A DNA stretch of 64,000 nt from Pedobacter sp. HDW13 (GTDB lineage Bacteria; Bacteroidota; Bacteroidia; Sphingobacteriales; Sphingobacteriaceae): the NCBI RefSeq assembly GCF_011303555.1, contig NZ_CP049868.1, forward strand, positions 6,076,001 through 6,140,000, written 5' to 3'. This document shows positions 37,189-46,170 of this stretch, piece by piece. Position numbers and translations under genes: made by a program. The notes beneath the pieces are model-generated. The model searched no databases, was not told the DNA's origin, and saw nothing but the letters and a program-made list of their open reading frames with translations. The stretch's first letter is position 1; each line of letters opens with the position of its first letter.

Positions 37189-38466
37189 ATGGAAAATACA
37201 CCCAAGGCAGCCTTTAGCGGTTACCAGAAACTTGTTATATTTTTACTGGCCATCACCCAATTTACCGTTATACTTGATTTTATGGTGATGTCTCCACTTG
37301 GCGATATATTAATGAAATCGCTGAACCTTAAACCCGCCAATTTCGGTATCGCTGTTTCGGCCTATGCTTTCAGTGCCGGCATTTCGGGTTTACTTACGGC
37401 AGGCTTTGCCGATAAATTTGACCGTAAAAAACTACTATTATTCTTCTACATCGGTTTTATTATTGGTACTATCTGCTGTGGATTGGCACATACCTATGTC
37501 TTACTTGTTGCAGCGCGCATTATTACCGGTCTTTTCGGCGGTGTAATCGGCTCCATATCCATGGCCATTATAACCGATATCTTTTCGCTGCAACAGCGTG
37601 GCCGCGTGATGGGTTTTATACAGATTGGTTTCGGCGCCAGTCAGGTTTTAGGTATTCCGATTGGTCTTTACCTAGCCGATATATGGGGCTGGGAAGCACC
37701 TTTTTGGATGATTGCGGCTTTAAGTATCGGTATTGCCCTAATCATTGCAGCTAAACTCCGCCCGTTAACACAACATTTATTGGTACAAACCGATAAATCA
37801 GCCATTAAACATTTACTGCATACCGTTGCCAAAGCAGATTATCGCATTGGTTTTACGGCTACGGCATTGCTTTCTATTGGCGGTTTTATGATGATGCCTT
37901 TTGGTAGTGCATTTGCTGTAAACAATCTCAAACTTACTCCTCAACAACTCCCGCTTTTGTTTATGGTATCAGGCATTTGTGCTTTAATTATTATGCCCCT
38001 TGTTGGAAAATTGAGTGACAAGATAGACAAGTTTAAAATCTTTGCAGCTGCATCGATATGGATGATGATTATGTGTGTGGTTTACACCAGTCTTGGCCCT
38101 ACCCCGTTTTACCTGGTTATATTTTACAACATATTAATGATGATGGGTGTAATGAGCCGTATGATTCCTTCTTCTGCTTTAACCAGTGCGATACCCGATA
38201 TGGCTGATCGCGGAGCCTTTATGAGTATAAATTCTTCCTTACAGCAAATTGCCGGAGGGGTTGCTGCTGGTGTGGCGGGCCTGATTGTAACACAACCTAA
38301 TAAAGGTGCCCCCCTGCAAAATTATAATGTTGTTGGCTATCTCATTGTTATTATTTCCGTTATCGGCATCCTCTTAATGTCGAGGGTTAGCAGCCTTGCC
38401 AAAAGCAAAGCCAAAACAAATACCGTAATTCCGGCAGATGAGCCTGTATTGCACGAAATAGCCTAA
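37189..38466 (+). CDS. MFS transporter, DHA1-type efflux protein
   Basis: A 425-residue permease with 12 predicted transmembrane helices. It shows the MFS motif A-like loop GFADKFDRKKLLL between helices 2 and 3, a central loop at about 195-215 and a second-half repeat (VGKLSDKIDKFKI). The N-terminus has TVILDFMVMSPLGDILM, typical of DHA1/AraJ-like exporters. It is the last gene of the tetR/small protein/MFS operon, with a strong terminator at 38472-38540. The substrate is unknown, likely a toxic organic compound that is also sensed by the TetR protein. Confidence 0.88.
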   Translation: MENTPKAAFSGYQKLVIFLLAITQFTVILDFMVMSPLGDILMKSLNLKPANFGIAVSAYAFSAGISGLLTAGFADKFDRKKLLLFFYIGFIIGTICCGLAHTYVLLVAARIITGLFGGVIGSISMAIITDIFSLQQRGRVMGFIQIGFGASQVLGIPIGLYLADIWGWEAPFWMIAALSIGIALIIAAKLRPLTQHLLVQTDKSAIKHLLHTVAKADYRIGFTATALLSIGGFMMMPFGSAFAVNNLKLTPQQLPLLFMVSGICALIIMPLVGKLSDKIDKFKIFAAASIWMMIMCVVYTSLGPTPFYLVIFYNILMMMGVMSRMIPSSALTSAIPDMADRGAFMSINSSLQQIAGGVAAGVAGLIVTQPNKGAPLQNYNVVGYLIVIISVIGILLMSRVSSLAKSKAKTNTVIPADEPVLHEIA

Positions 38467-38471
38467 AAAAG

Positions 38472-38540
38472 AAAAAATGCAAATACTGTAACGATTTTAA
38501 ACTATGTTGAATTGATCTGATACAAGTATTTGCATTTTTT
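38472..38540. terminator. intrinsic terminator with a long loop after the MFS gene
   Basis: AAAAAATGCAAATACT (38472-38487) pairs perfectly with AGTATTTGCATTTTTT (38525-38540). The 37-base loop is unusually large. Confidence 0.75.
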
Positions 38541-38604
38541 GGTATATTTAATATCTTTTTCTCGCTCTGATATGAAGGGTACCATAATAAGCGTTGAATA
38601 GATA

Positions 38605-38901
38605 ATGGAAAACAAATATGCAGTCACTTTAAGCCTACTTGTTCCTATTGGGCTCCATACTTATGGATCATTTTTACTGGGAACAGACCGCAGGGAAGCC
38701 AAGAATATTTTCGGCATGCTCAAAGGAAAAACTGAACCTATCCAGGGTTGCTGCATTCAAATGGAACTCTGCGAAGAAATTAGCGGAATTACCATCTCCA
38801 TAGCCGTATTGCATTGCTGTAGCGAAAATCTTAAAGAAAATATTGCTGTTATTTCGAGGGAAGTTTTCAGGATTTCACAGCTCGAGCGCGGGCATAATTA
38901 A
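38605..38901 (+). CDS. hypothetical protein
   Basis: A 98-residue protein starting MENKYAVTLSLLVPIGLHTYG. It has four cysteines (GCCIQMELCEE, HCCSEN), and the sequence alternates hydrophobic strands and helices (ISIAVLHCCSENLKENIAVISREVFRISQ). I do not recognise a family. It is flanked by terminators or spacers and has no obvious promoter box. Codon usage looks like that of its neighbours, so it is probably real but untyped. Confidence 0.55.
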   Translation: MENKYAVTLSLLVPIGLHTYGSFLLGTDRREAKNIFGMLKGKTEPIQGCCIQMELCEEISGITISIAVLHCCSENLKENIAVISREVFRISQLERGHN

Positions 38902-39001
38902 GCGGCTTCACCAGAATCTGCAAGGCAGAAAGTCACATATCCTTACAATTGATAAGGATAAAACAAAAGTAATTGCTAAATGCGGGATATAAAAAAATAT
39001 A

Positions 39002-39217
39002 CTAAGCCAGTTTAGCCTGGTATATCCCCCGCCCAATTCCTATTGCATTTCTAAAATTATTGCGGCAGCGCAAAAGATAGTCCAGGTCCTCAACATCATC
39101 TGATACTGCTTGCTGAACCACAGTATCTGCAATTGCTGTTGTGCCATTAAAGATTACGATCTCCAAATCTCGATCAGGAAGATCACCAGCGCTCGCTAAA
39201 TTTGGGTAGTTTTCCAT
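39002..39217 (-). CDS. hypothetical protein
   Basis: A 71-residue acidic protein (MENYPNLASAGDLPDRDLEIVIFNGTTAI...), with a basic C-terminal helix (LLRCRNNFRNAIGIGRGIYQAKLA). No signal peptide or known motif is visible. It is convergent with the preceding gene. The 278-base stretch 39218-39495 beyond its start shows no other gene. It may be a real small protein; support is only the open frame and plausible composition. Confidence 0.4.
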   Translation of the reverse strand: MENYPNLASAGDLPDRDLEIVIFNGTTAIADTVVQQAVSDDVEDLDYLLRCRNNFRNAIGIGRGIYQAKLA

Positions 39218-39495
39218 GTTCTCCTAAAATTATCCTAATTTACCTATTTGATTCCAGTTATAGGTAACCAGAATATTAAATTATAGTAAGCAACAAACTA
39301 TTTACATTAAACGGTTGTTCAATTCTACCCATGTTAAAACCATTCAGGCTTGCCAGCTATTTTTTATTCACTTTAACCATTCCGGTCTGCGTTTGAGTTA
39401 CTTGTTCTTTTTTATTATTTTTAATCCGGTAACAAATTATTACCGGCGTTCCCGAAAAGCCTTTAGAGTACGGACAAACTAATCTGACCTATTAA

Positions 39496-39894
39496 ATGAA
39501 AAGAAAATTATTAGCTTTTAGCACAGCCCTGATGCTATTTTCTGCCTTTGGTTATGCGCAGGTAATTACCGGTGCCGACCGCGATAAACATGGTTGTATC
39601 GGATCCGCAGGATACACCTATTCTGTACTTAAAAAAGATTGCATTAGGGTTTTCGAACAAAAAATAAAACTGCATCAAATCGATTCGGCAAAAAACTATA
39701 AGGCTATTGCTGCAGTCATTTTTAGTAGCGATAATAAAAAAGCAGAAGTTTTTTTAGCCAATTACAAAGAAAGCCAGATTTTAATCAGGACTGGAAAGAA
39801 AGGCAAATACGTTTGGAAAAAAGACAAACTCGAGTTAACCAACCAAAACGGTTATAAACTCAAAGAGGCGAAAAAACTTATTTACAGTTCGTAA
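39496..39894 (+). CDS. secreted hypothetical protein
   Basis: A 132-residue protein with a clear Sec signal peptide (MKRKLLAFSTALMLFSAFGYAQ). The mature part has two cysteines (HGCIGSAGY and KKDCIRVFEQ) that could form a disulfide, then a lysine-rich beta-strand region (AVIFSSDNKKAEVFL, WKKDKLELTNQNGYKLKEAKKLIY). The sequence 'GADRDKHGCIGSAGYTYS' resembles small secreted proteins I associate with Bacteroidota, but I cannot name the family. It sits between efflux genes and may be a periplasmic or extracellular metal or stress protein; that is a guess. Confidence 0.65.
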   Translation: MKRKLLAFSTALMLFSAFGYAQVITGADRDKHGCIGSAGYTYSVLKKDCIRVFEQKIKLHQIDSAKNYKAIAAVIFSSDNKKAEVFLANYKESQILIRTGKKGKYVWKKDKLELTNQNGYKLKEAKKLIYSS

Positions 39895-39996
39895 ATCGAA
39901 ACGAAAGCTTATTTTGCTTTTATTATAATCTTAAAAAAATACGTTTTTGTAACATACTTGATAGTGCAATAGCTGTTAAATTTAAACGGCTGTGGC

Positions 39997-40004
39997 TATA
40001 TTTG
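39997..40004 (+). promoter_or_regulatory. TAnnTTTG -7 box for the second efflux operon
   Basis: TATATTTG is separated by exactly CCCC from the GTG start at 40009. It has the same geometry as at 10309, 28267 and 30348, and it supports the GTG as the start. Confidence 0.55.
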
Positions 40005-40008
40005 CCCC

Positions 40009-40383
40009 GTGAATAAAATCTGTTTGATTTTTCTTTTACCGGTTATCATGCTTAATGCCTCATTTTCTGAGCTGCTTAAGGTGCCTCAGCTGGTTTCACA
40101 TTTTATTAAGCACAACCAGCTTAATGCAGATATAGGCATAATAACCTTTATTAAAATGCACTACCTTGGTCAGGATATTAACGATAACGACCAGGAAGAA
40201 GACATGAAACTCCCCTTCAAAAAAATTGACGGGCACCACATGTTCTCGCTGGGCGTACCGCAGGGCAAAACCAGGCTTATTGCGGCAGCTTCAAAAAAAA
40301 TATCATCCAAAAAGGTATTTGGCTATCAATTATTTATTCCAGGCGCTTATACCACCAGCCTGTTAAGGCCACCTACCACATAA
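40009..40383 (+). CDS. hypothetical exported protein upstream of an RND pump
   Basis: A 124-residue protein starting at GTG, with a signal peptide (MNKICLIFLLPVIMLNASFS). The mature part includes 'HFIKHNQLNADIGIITFIKMHYL', an acidic stretch DINDNDQEED and a HH pair (KIDGHHMF). Small exported proteins at this position, before CusA/CzcA genes, are common in Bacteroidota. The acidic/His residues could bind metal (inferred). It is 89 bases before the RND-TolC gene and shares its promoter. Confidence 0.65.
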   Translation: MNKICLIFLLPVIMLNASFSELLKVPQLVSHFIKHNQLNADIGIITFIKMHYLGQDINDNDQEEDMKLPFKKIDGHHMFSLGVPQGKTRLIAAASKKISSKKVFGYQLFIPGAYTTSLLRPPTT

Positions 40384-40472
40384 TATCCCTTTAAATATTA
40401 TTGTTTATACTTTTTGGTTGCAGTTTTTGCTGCGACTGAATTTTCTTGTCGATCCTTTTTAAATAAGATATT

Positions 40473-43400
40473 ATGTTAAATAAGATTATTGGCTTTTCCA
40501 TCAGGAATAAGCTGATTGTTGCTTTGTTTGTATTCGCGCTTATTGGCTGGGGTACTTACGAAGTAACTAAACTACCTATTGATGCCCTGCCCGATATTAC
40601 CGATAACCAGGTGCAGGTAATCACTGTTTCGCCTTCTTTAGGTGCTCCTGATATTGAGCGGTTAATTACCTTTCCTATAGAGCAGGCCTGTAGCAGCATT
40701 TCGGGGATGAAACAAATCAGAAGTTTTTCGCGGTTTGGACTCTCTTTGGTTACCATTGTTTTTAACGAAGAAACCGATGTATACTGGGCGCGGCAGCAAA
40801 TTGCCGAACGCCTGCAACAAGTGCAGCAGGAAATTCCGGAAGGAATTGGTGCACCCCAAATGGCTCCCGTTTCTACCGGTTTGGGTGAAATTTACCAGTA
40901 TGTAGTGCGGCCAAAAAAAGGCTACGAAGGCAAGTACGATGAGCAGGCACTACGTACCATACAAGACTGGATTGTACGCCGTCAGCTATTGGGCACATCC
41001 GGCGTAGCAGAAGTTTCGAGTTTTGGCGGTAAACTAAAACAGTACGAAATAGCCGTAAAACAAGATCAGCTTAAATCATTCGGCTTAACCATTTCTGATA
41101 TTTTCGATGCGTTGGAAAAGAACAACGAAAACACAGGCGGCGCCTATATTGAGAAAGGCCCGACTGTACTTTATATCCGCAGTGAAGGTCTAACCACAAG
41201 TCCCGAAGACATTAAAAAAATTGTGGTAAAAACACTCAGCAATGGCATGCCGGTATTGATGGGCCATGTGGCTGATGTGCGTTACGGTTCGGCCATACGC
41301 TATGGTGCCATGACTTATAACGACCAGGGCGAAGTAGCCGGTGCCGTAGTGATGATGCTTAAAGGCGAGAACTCATCAGTTGTTGTGAAACGTGTAAAAG
41401 ATAAAATCGTCAAAATACAGGATATGCTGCCCGAAGGCGTAGTGATAGAGCCCTTTCTCGACCGTACTAAAATGGTTGATAATGCCATTAGTACAGTTGA
41501 AACCAACTTAATGGAAGGCGCGCTGATTGTAATCTTTGTGCTGGTATTTTTCCTGGGCAACCTGCGGGCTGGCTTAATTGTGTCGTCGGTTATTCCGCTC
41601 TCCATGTTATTCGCCATCATTTTAATGAATAAGTTCGGGGTTGGAGGCAATTTAATGTCGCTGGGGCCATTGATTTCGGCCTGATTGTAGATGGTTCTGT
41701 TATTGTTGTTGAAGCGATTTTACACCGCTTTTCGCACTCCAAAAAATTCAGGAATCTAAGCCAGATCGATCAGGGACAAATGGACGAGGAAGTAGAAAAA
41801 TCGTCAGGATCAATGATTAAATCTGCCGTTTTCAGTCAGATTATCATTCTTATTGTTTACCTACCCATCCTTTCGCTCGAAGGCATTGAGGGGAAAATGT
41901 TTAAGCCCATGGCCTTTACAATTGCTTTTGCCATTTTGGGGGCCTTTATCCTTTCTATTACCTATGTACCTATGATGTCGGCCCTGTTTCTGAACAAGAA
42001 ACTATCGCACAAGAAAACCATTACCGACAGGTTTGTAATTTGGTTAGAGCGCCGGTACCAACCCCTGTTAAACCGGGTGTTACAATTCCCTAAATCAATT
42101 TTAGCGGCAACGCTTTCGCTTTTTGCCGTAGCCGTTTTCGTAATGGGTACTTTGGGTGGCGAATTTATTCCGCAGCTTGAAGAAGGCGATTTTGCGGTAG
42201 AAACACGCCTGCTAACCGGCAGCAACCTGAACAATACCATCGAAACCACGCAGAAAGCTTCTAAAATACTTTTGGATAGCTTTCCGGAGGTGCAAAAAAT
42301 TGTAACCAAAATTGGTAGTGCCGAAATCCCTACTGATCCGATGCCATTTGAAGCTGGCGATATGATGGTGATTTTGAAGCCGAAAAAAGAATGGGTTTCG
42401 GCCACCTCTTTTCCGGAACTGAGCGCTAAAATGACCAAGGCGGTAGAAGTTATCCCAGGAATTACTGTGGGTTTCCAGTTTCCGGTGCAAATGCGTTTTA
42501 ACGAGCTGATGACGGGTGCCAGACAGGATATAGTGTGTAAGATTTTTGGTGAAGACCTCGATTCGCTGGCAAACTATGCTAAAAAGCTCGGTGCAATTAT
42601 CGGCACGGTAAAGGGAGCCATTAATGTTTATGAAGAGCAGGTTACAGGCATGCCACAAGTGGTAATTAGCTATAACCGGGATGGAATGGCCAAATACGGG
42701 CTTAACGTTGCCGATATTAACCGCGTGGTGAATACAGCCTTTGCCGGGCAGGTTGCCGGACAGGTTTACGAAGGCGAAAAACGTTTTGATATGGTGGTAA
42801 GGCTATCGGAAGATGCCCGTAAAAACATTAAAAACGTTCAGGATTTGATGATTTCGACCTCGGCTGGAAACCAGATTCCGTTAAGCATGGTGGCGAACAT
42901 TAGCGAGGTGGAAGGTGTAAACCAGATTCAGCGTGAAGATACCCGCCGCAGGATTATTGTAGGCTTTAACGTAAAAGACCGCGATGTACAATCGATAGTA
43001 GAAGAACTGCAGCAAAAAGCAGGTAAAAACCTTCAGCTGGCCAAGGGTTATACCATTTCTTATGGTGGTTCTTTCGAAAACATGACTGCAGCAAAATCAC
43101 GTCTGGCTATTGTGGTGCCTATTGCCCTCCTTCTCATTTTCCTGCTACTTTATTTTGCTTTCAGTTCGGTAAAACAGGGCTTACTTATTTACACAGCGAT
43201 TCCCCTATCAGCCATTGGCGGCATATTTGCCTTATGGATGCGCGATTTACCTTTCAGTATTTCGGCCGGGGTTGGTTTTATTGCACTTTTTGGCGTTGCG
43301 GTTTTAAACGGGATATTACTTGTTTCAGAATTTAACCGTTTAAAAAAAGAAGGCTGGACAGATGTAAAACGCATCGTTATCCATGCCACCAAATCAAAAC

Positions 43401-44824
43401 TTCGTGCTGTTTTAATGACTGCACTGGTGCCTTCACTGGGCTTTATCCCTATGGCCATAAGTACCGGTGCCGGTGGTGCTGTGCAGAAGCCGCTGGCAAC
43501 TGTAGTAATTGGCGGTTTAATCTTTTCTACCTTATTAACCCTTTTTGTATTGCCTATGCTTTATATCCTTTTCGAAAAAGGTTTCGGTTATTTTAAACCG
43601 AAGAAACTGATTGCCATTATTGTTTTAGTATTCAGTTTTGCTGAAGCCAATGCTCAGCAAAAAATAACCTTACAGGCTGCGCTCGATACAGCAGTAAAAA
43701 ATAGTTATACACTTCAACTGGCACGAACCGACGTAAACTATAACAAGGCGATTGGCAAAACCAGCTTCGATTTGCCTAAAACGGATGTAAACTACGAGTA
43801 TGGCAAATTTAACAGCCTGGCCAACGACAATAAAATTTCGATAAGTCAGGGACTGGAGTTCCCTACCGTTTATGCCAAACAATCGGCAGTTTATAAAACC
43901 GCTGTTCGCATTAGCGAAATGCAGTTACAGGGTAAAGAAATCGATCTCAGCTATCAGGTAAAGGCAAGCTATTTCGGCTTGTTAATCCTGGCCGAAAAGC
44001 GTAATTTATTGCTTAAAGCTGATAGCATTTACGCAGCATTTTTAGAAAAATCGAAGCAACGCTTTAAATCGGGCGATGTGGATGTTTTAGAATTCCGCAC
44101 AGCAGAAAATCAAAAACAACAAATTGCCAACCAGTTACAGTTTCTGGAAACCGATTATACCCTGGCCTTAAATCGCTTCAACCTCCTGTTAAATAGCAGT
44201 AATCGCCTGGTTCCTGACGGGGCGGCGGTTTATCAATCTGCTACGCCTTTACTCGAAGGCACTGCCAACCACCCGGTTTTAAAGCAAAAAGCAGCAGAAA
44301 TTGCGCTTGCCGCCAATCAGAAATCGTTAGAGCGCAGTAAATTACTGCCTACTATCAATTTCGTGTATAACAATTCGAGCATCATTGGCTGGCAAACCAA
44401 TGCATTGGGTACCGATCAATATTTCGATAAATCCAAACGTTTTTCTTCGGTTAATGTGGGTTTGGGTATCCCTCTGTTTTTTGGTGCGCAACAATCGCGT
44501 ATAAAAGCTGCAGGCTTAGCCACTGCACAAAAACAAACCGAACTGGAGCAAACCAAAAAGGAATTGAATACGGCTTATGAAAATGCTTTGCAAAGTTATA
44601 GTCAGCACAGTAAGCTGGTTAAAAACCACCAGCAAACCTTGCTGCCAAATGCCGACGATATCATCAATACCTCAACCCTAAAACTCAATGCCGGGGAAAT
44701 CGGCTATCTGGACTGGGTAATCCTGATCAACCAATCGGTACAACTCAAATGCGAGTATTTTGATCAGGTAGAAAGACACAACGAATCACTTTTCGAAATA
44801 GAAAGATTAAAGGGAATTAAATAA
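40473..44824 (+). pseudogene. heavy-metal RND transporter fused to a TolC-like outer-membrane factor, with a one-base frameshift
   Basis: The first 400 codons (40473-41684) end in a shifted tail right inside the helix 4 motif. Adding one G to the run GGGG at 41663-41666 restores GAIDFGLIVDGSVIVVE, and the frame then runs to 44824, giving about 1450 residues. Residues to about 1040 are a CusA/CzcA-type RND protein (FPDALPDITDNQVQV-like start, FIPQLEEGDFAVETRL, GVGFIALFGVAVLNGILL). After KKLIAIIVLVFSFAEANAQ, itself a signal-peptide-like segment, comes a TolC/OEP domain (ITLQAALDTAVKNSYTLQLA ... KQRFKSGDVDVLEFRTAENQKQQ). Such fusions exist in Bacteroidota. The shift may be a sequencing error; if real, the pump is dead. 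Confidence 0.88.
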
Positions 44825-44833
44825 ATAGCAAAA

Positions 44834-45982
44834 ATGAAAATCAATCAAAATATTATAATCCTGGCCATTATTTCCGCTTTTTGCCTGGCATGTGGAGGTA
44901 AAAAGCAAGAAGCTGAAGAAAGCTCTGTTAAGCAAGAAAACGCAGTTGCTCCCGATCAGGTGAGCTTAACCAACGCGCAATTAAATAATGCAGGTATTGT
45001 TATCGGCAGCCCCGAAACGAAAAGCATGTATAAAACCCTGAATGTAAACGGTGTGGTAGATGTACCGCCCGAAAATATTTATTCGGTAAGTGTGCCTATG
45101 GGTGGTTACATATCTAAAATGAACCTCATTCCGGGTATGCTGGTTAAGAAAGGAAGTGTGCTCGCCAGCGTAGAAGATCAGCAATATATCCAGCTGCAGC
45201 AGGATTTCCTGACCGCTAAAAACCGTTTAAAATTTTCGGAAGCCGATTATGTGCGCCAAAAAATGTTAAACCAAACCAAGGCTACCAGCGATAAGATTTT
45301 CCAGCAAACCGAAAGCGAGTTTAACAACCAAAAGATACTGGTAAGTGCTTTGGCCGAAAAGCTACGCTTAATTGGGTTAAATCCTGCAAAATTAAGCGAA
45401 AGCAACATTTCGAAAACCATTCGCATTTATGCACCGATAAGCGGTTACCTTTCAAAAGTTAATATAAATACCGGTAAGTATGTAAATGCCACCGATGTGC
45501 TTTTCGAACTGATTAACCCCAGTGCATTGCATGTAAGTTTAACGGTTTTTGAGCAGGATGCAGCCAACCTGAAAATAGGTCAAAAAATTGTGTGTACAAC
45601 CAGTAATAATCCCGATAAAAAGTACTTTGCTACCATTCACCTCATTACGCCTAACATTGAGAGCGACAGGAGCACCAGCGTACACTGCGATTTAGAAAAC
45701 TTTGATCAGAACCTGTTGCCAGGTACCTTTTTAAATGCAGCTATTCAGTTAAATGGGGCCAATGTACAGGCCGTACCCGATGATGCGATTGTGAAGTGGG
45801 AAAACCAGTATTATGTTTTTGCCCAAACAGCAAAAGGCCAGTTTAAAATGATTGGTGTAGAAACAGGCGCTACTTTAGCAGGTTACACTGCAATAAAACC
45901 AAAGTCGGCACTTCAAAATATTGTGGTTAAAAATGCCTACGCCGTTTTAATGAAACTTAAAAATAGTGGCGAAGAAGGCTAA
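44834..45982 (+). CDS. periplasmic adaptor (CusB/CzcB-like lipoprotein) of the fused RND pump
   Basis: A 382-residue membrane-fusion protein with lipobox FCLACGGKK. It shows a barrel-sandwich (PMGGYISKMNLIPGMLVKKGSVLASVEDQQYIQLQQDF ... IYAPISGYLSKVNINTGKYV), a helical hairpin (about 115-180), a beta-barrel (LHVSLTVFEQDAANLKIGQKI) and a C-terminal domain (AVPDDAIVKWENQYYVF). It starts 9 bases after the fused RND-TolC gene. With the OMF already fused to the RND protein, these two genes could build the entire tripartite pump. A strong terminator follows at 46021-46055. Confidence 0.87.
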   Translation: MKINQNIIILAIISAFCLACGGKKQEAEESSVKQENAVAPDQVSLTNAQLNNAGIVIGSPETKSMYKTLNVNGVVDVPPENIYSVSVPMGGYISKMNLIPGMLVKKGSVLASVEDQQYIQLQQDFLTAKNRLKFSEADYVRQKMLNQTKATSDKIFQQTESEFNNQKILVSALAEKLRLIGLNPAKLSESNISKTIRIYAPISGYLSKVNINTGKYVNATDVLFELINPSALHVSLTVFEQDAANLKIGQKIVCTTSNNPDKKYFATIHLITPNIESDRSTSVHCDLENFDQNLLPGTFLNAAIQLNGANVQAVPDDAIVKWENQYYVFAQTAKGQFKMIGVETGATLAGYTAIKPKSALQNIVVKNAYAVLMKLKNSGEEG

Positions 45983-46020
45983 GCGACCAGGTTAATTTTA
46001 AAATATCTCATCTGCATTTC

Positions 46021-46055
46021 AGGGAGTCAGGAGCTAAAACCCTGGCTCCCTTTTT
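46021..46055 (+). terminator. intrinsic terminator after the second efflux operon
   Basis: AGGGAGTCAGG pairs with CCTGGCTCCCT (one G-U pair) with an 8-base loop, followed by five T's, 38 bases after the adaptor stop. Confidence 0.85.
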
Positions 46056-46111
46056 ATATTGAGAAATATCAATGCCAGATGATAAAAAGAAAGGATAGTC
46101 ACAGAAAAAAA

Positions 46112-46123
46112 TGACCTGCGTCA
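46112..46123 (+). promoter_or_regulatory. FNR/CRP-type palindrome upstream of the nitronate-monooxygenase-like gene
   Basis: TGACCTGCGTCA is a perfect palindrome of the TGAY-N4-RTCA kind, in A/T flanks. It ends 47 bases before the ATG at 46171, a distance compatible with activation from about -40. The receiver-CRP protein encoded 3 kb downstream is a candidate binder. Confidence 0.55.
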
Positions 46124-46170
46124 CTTTTTGAAACCTAAAGGTTGCGTTATTTTGTTATTTAAAATAAACT

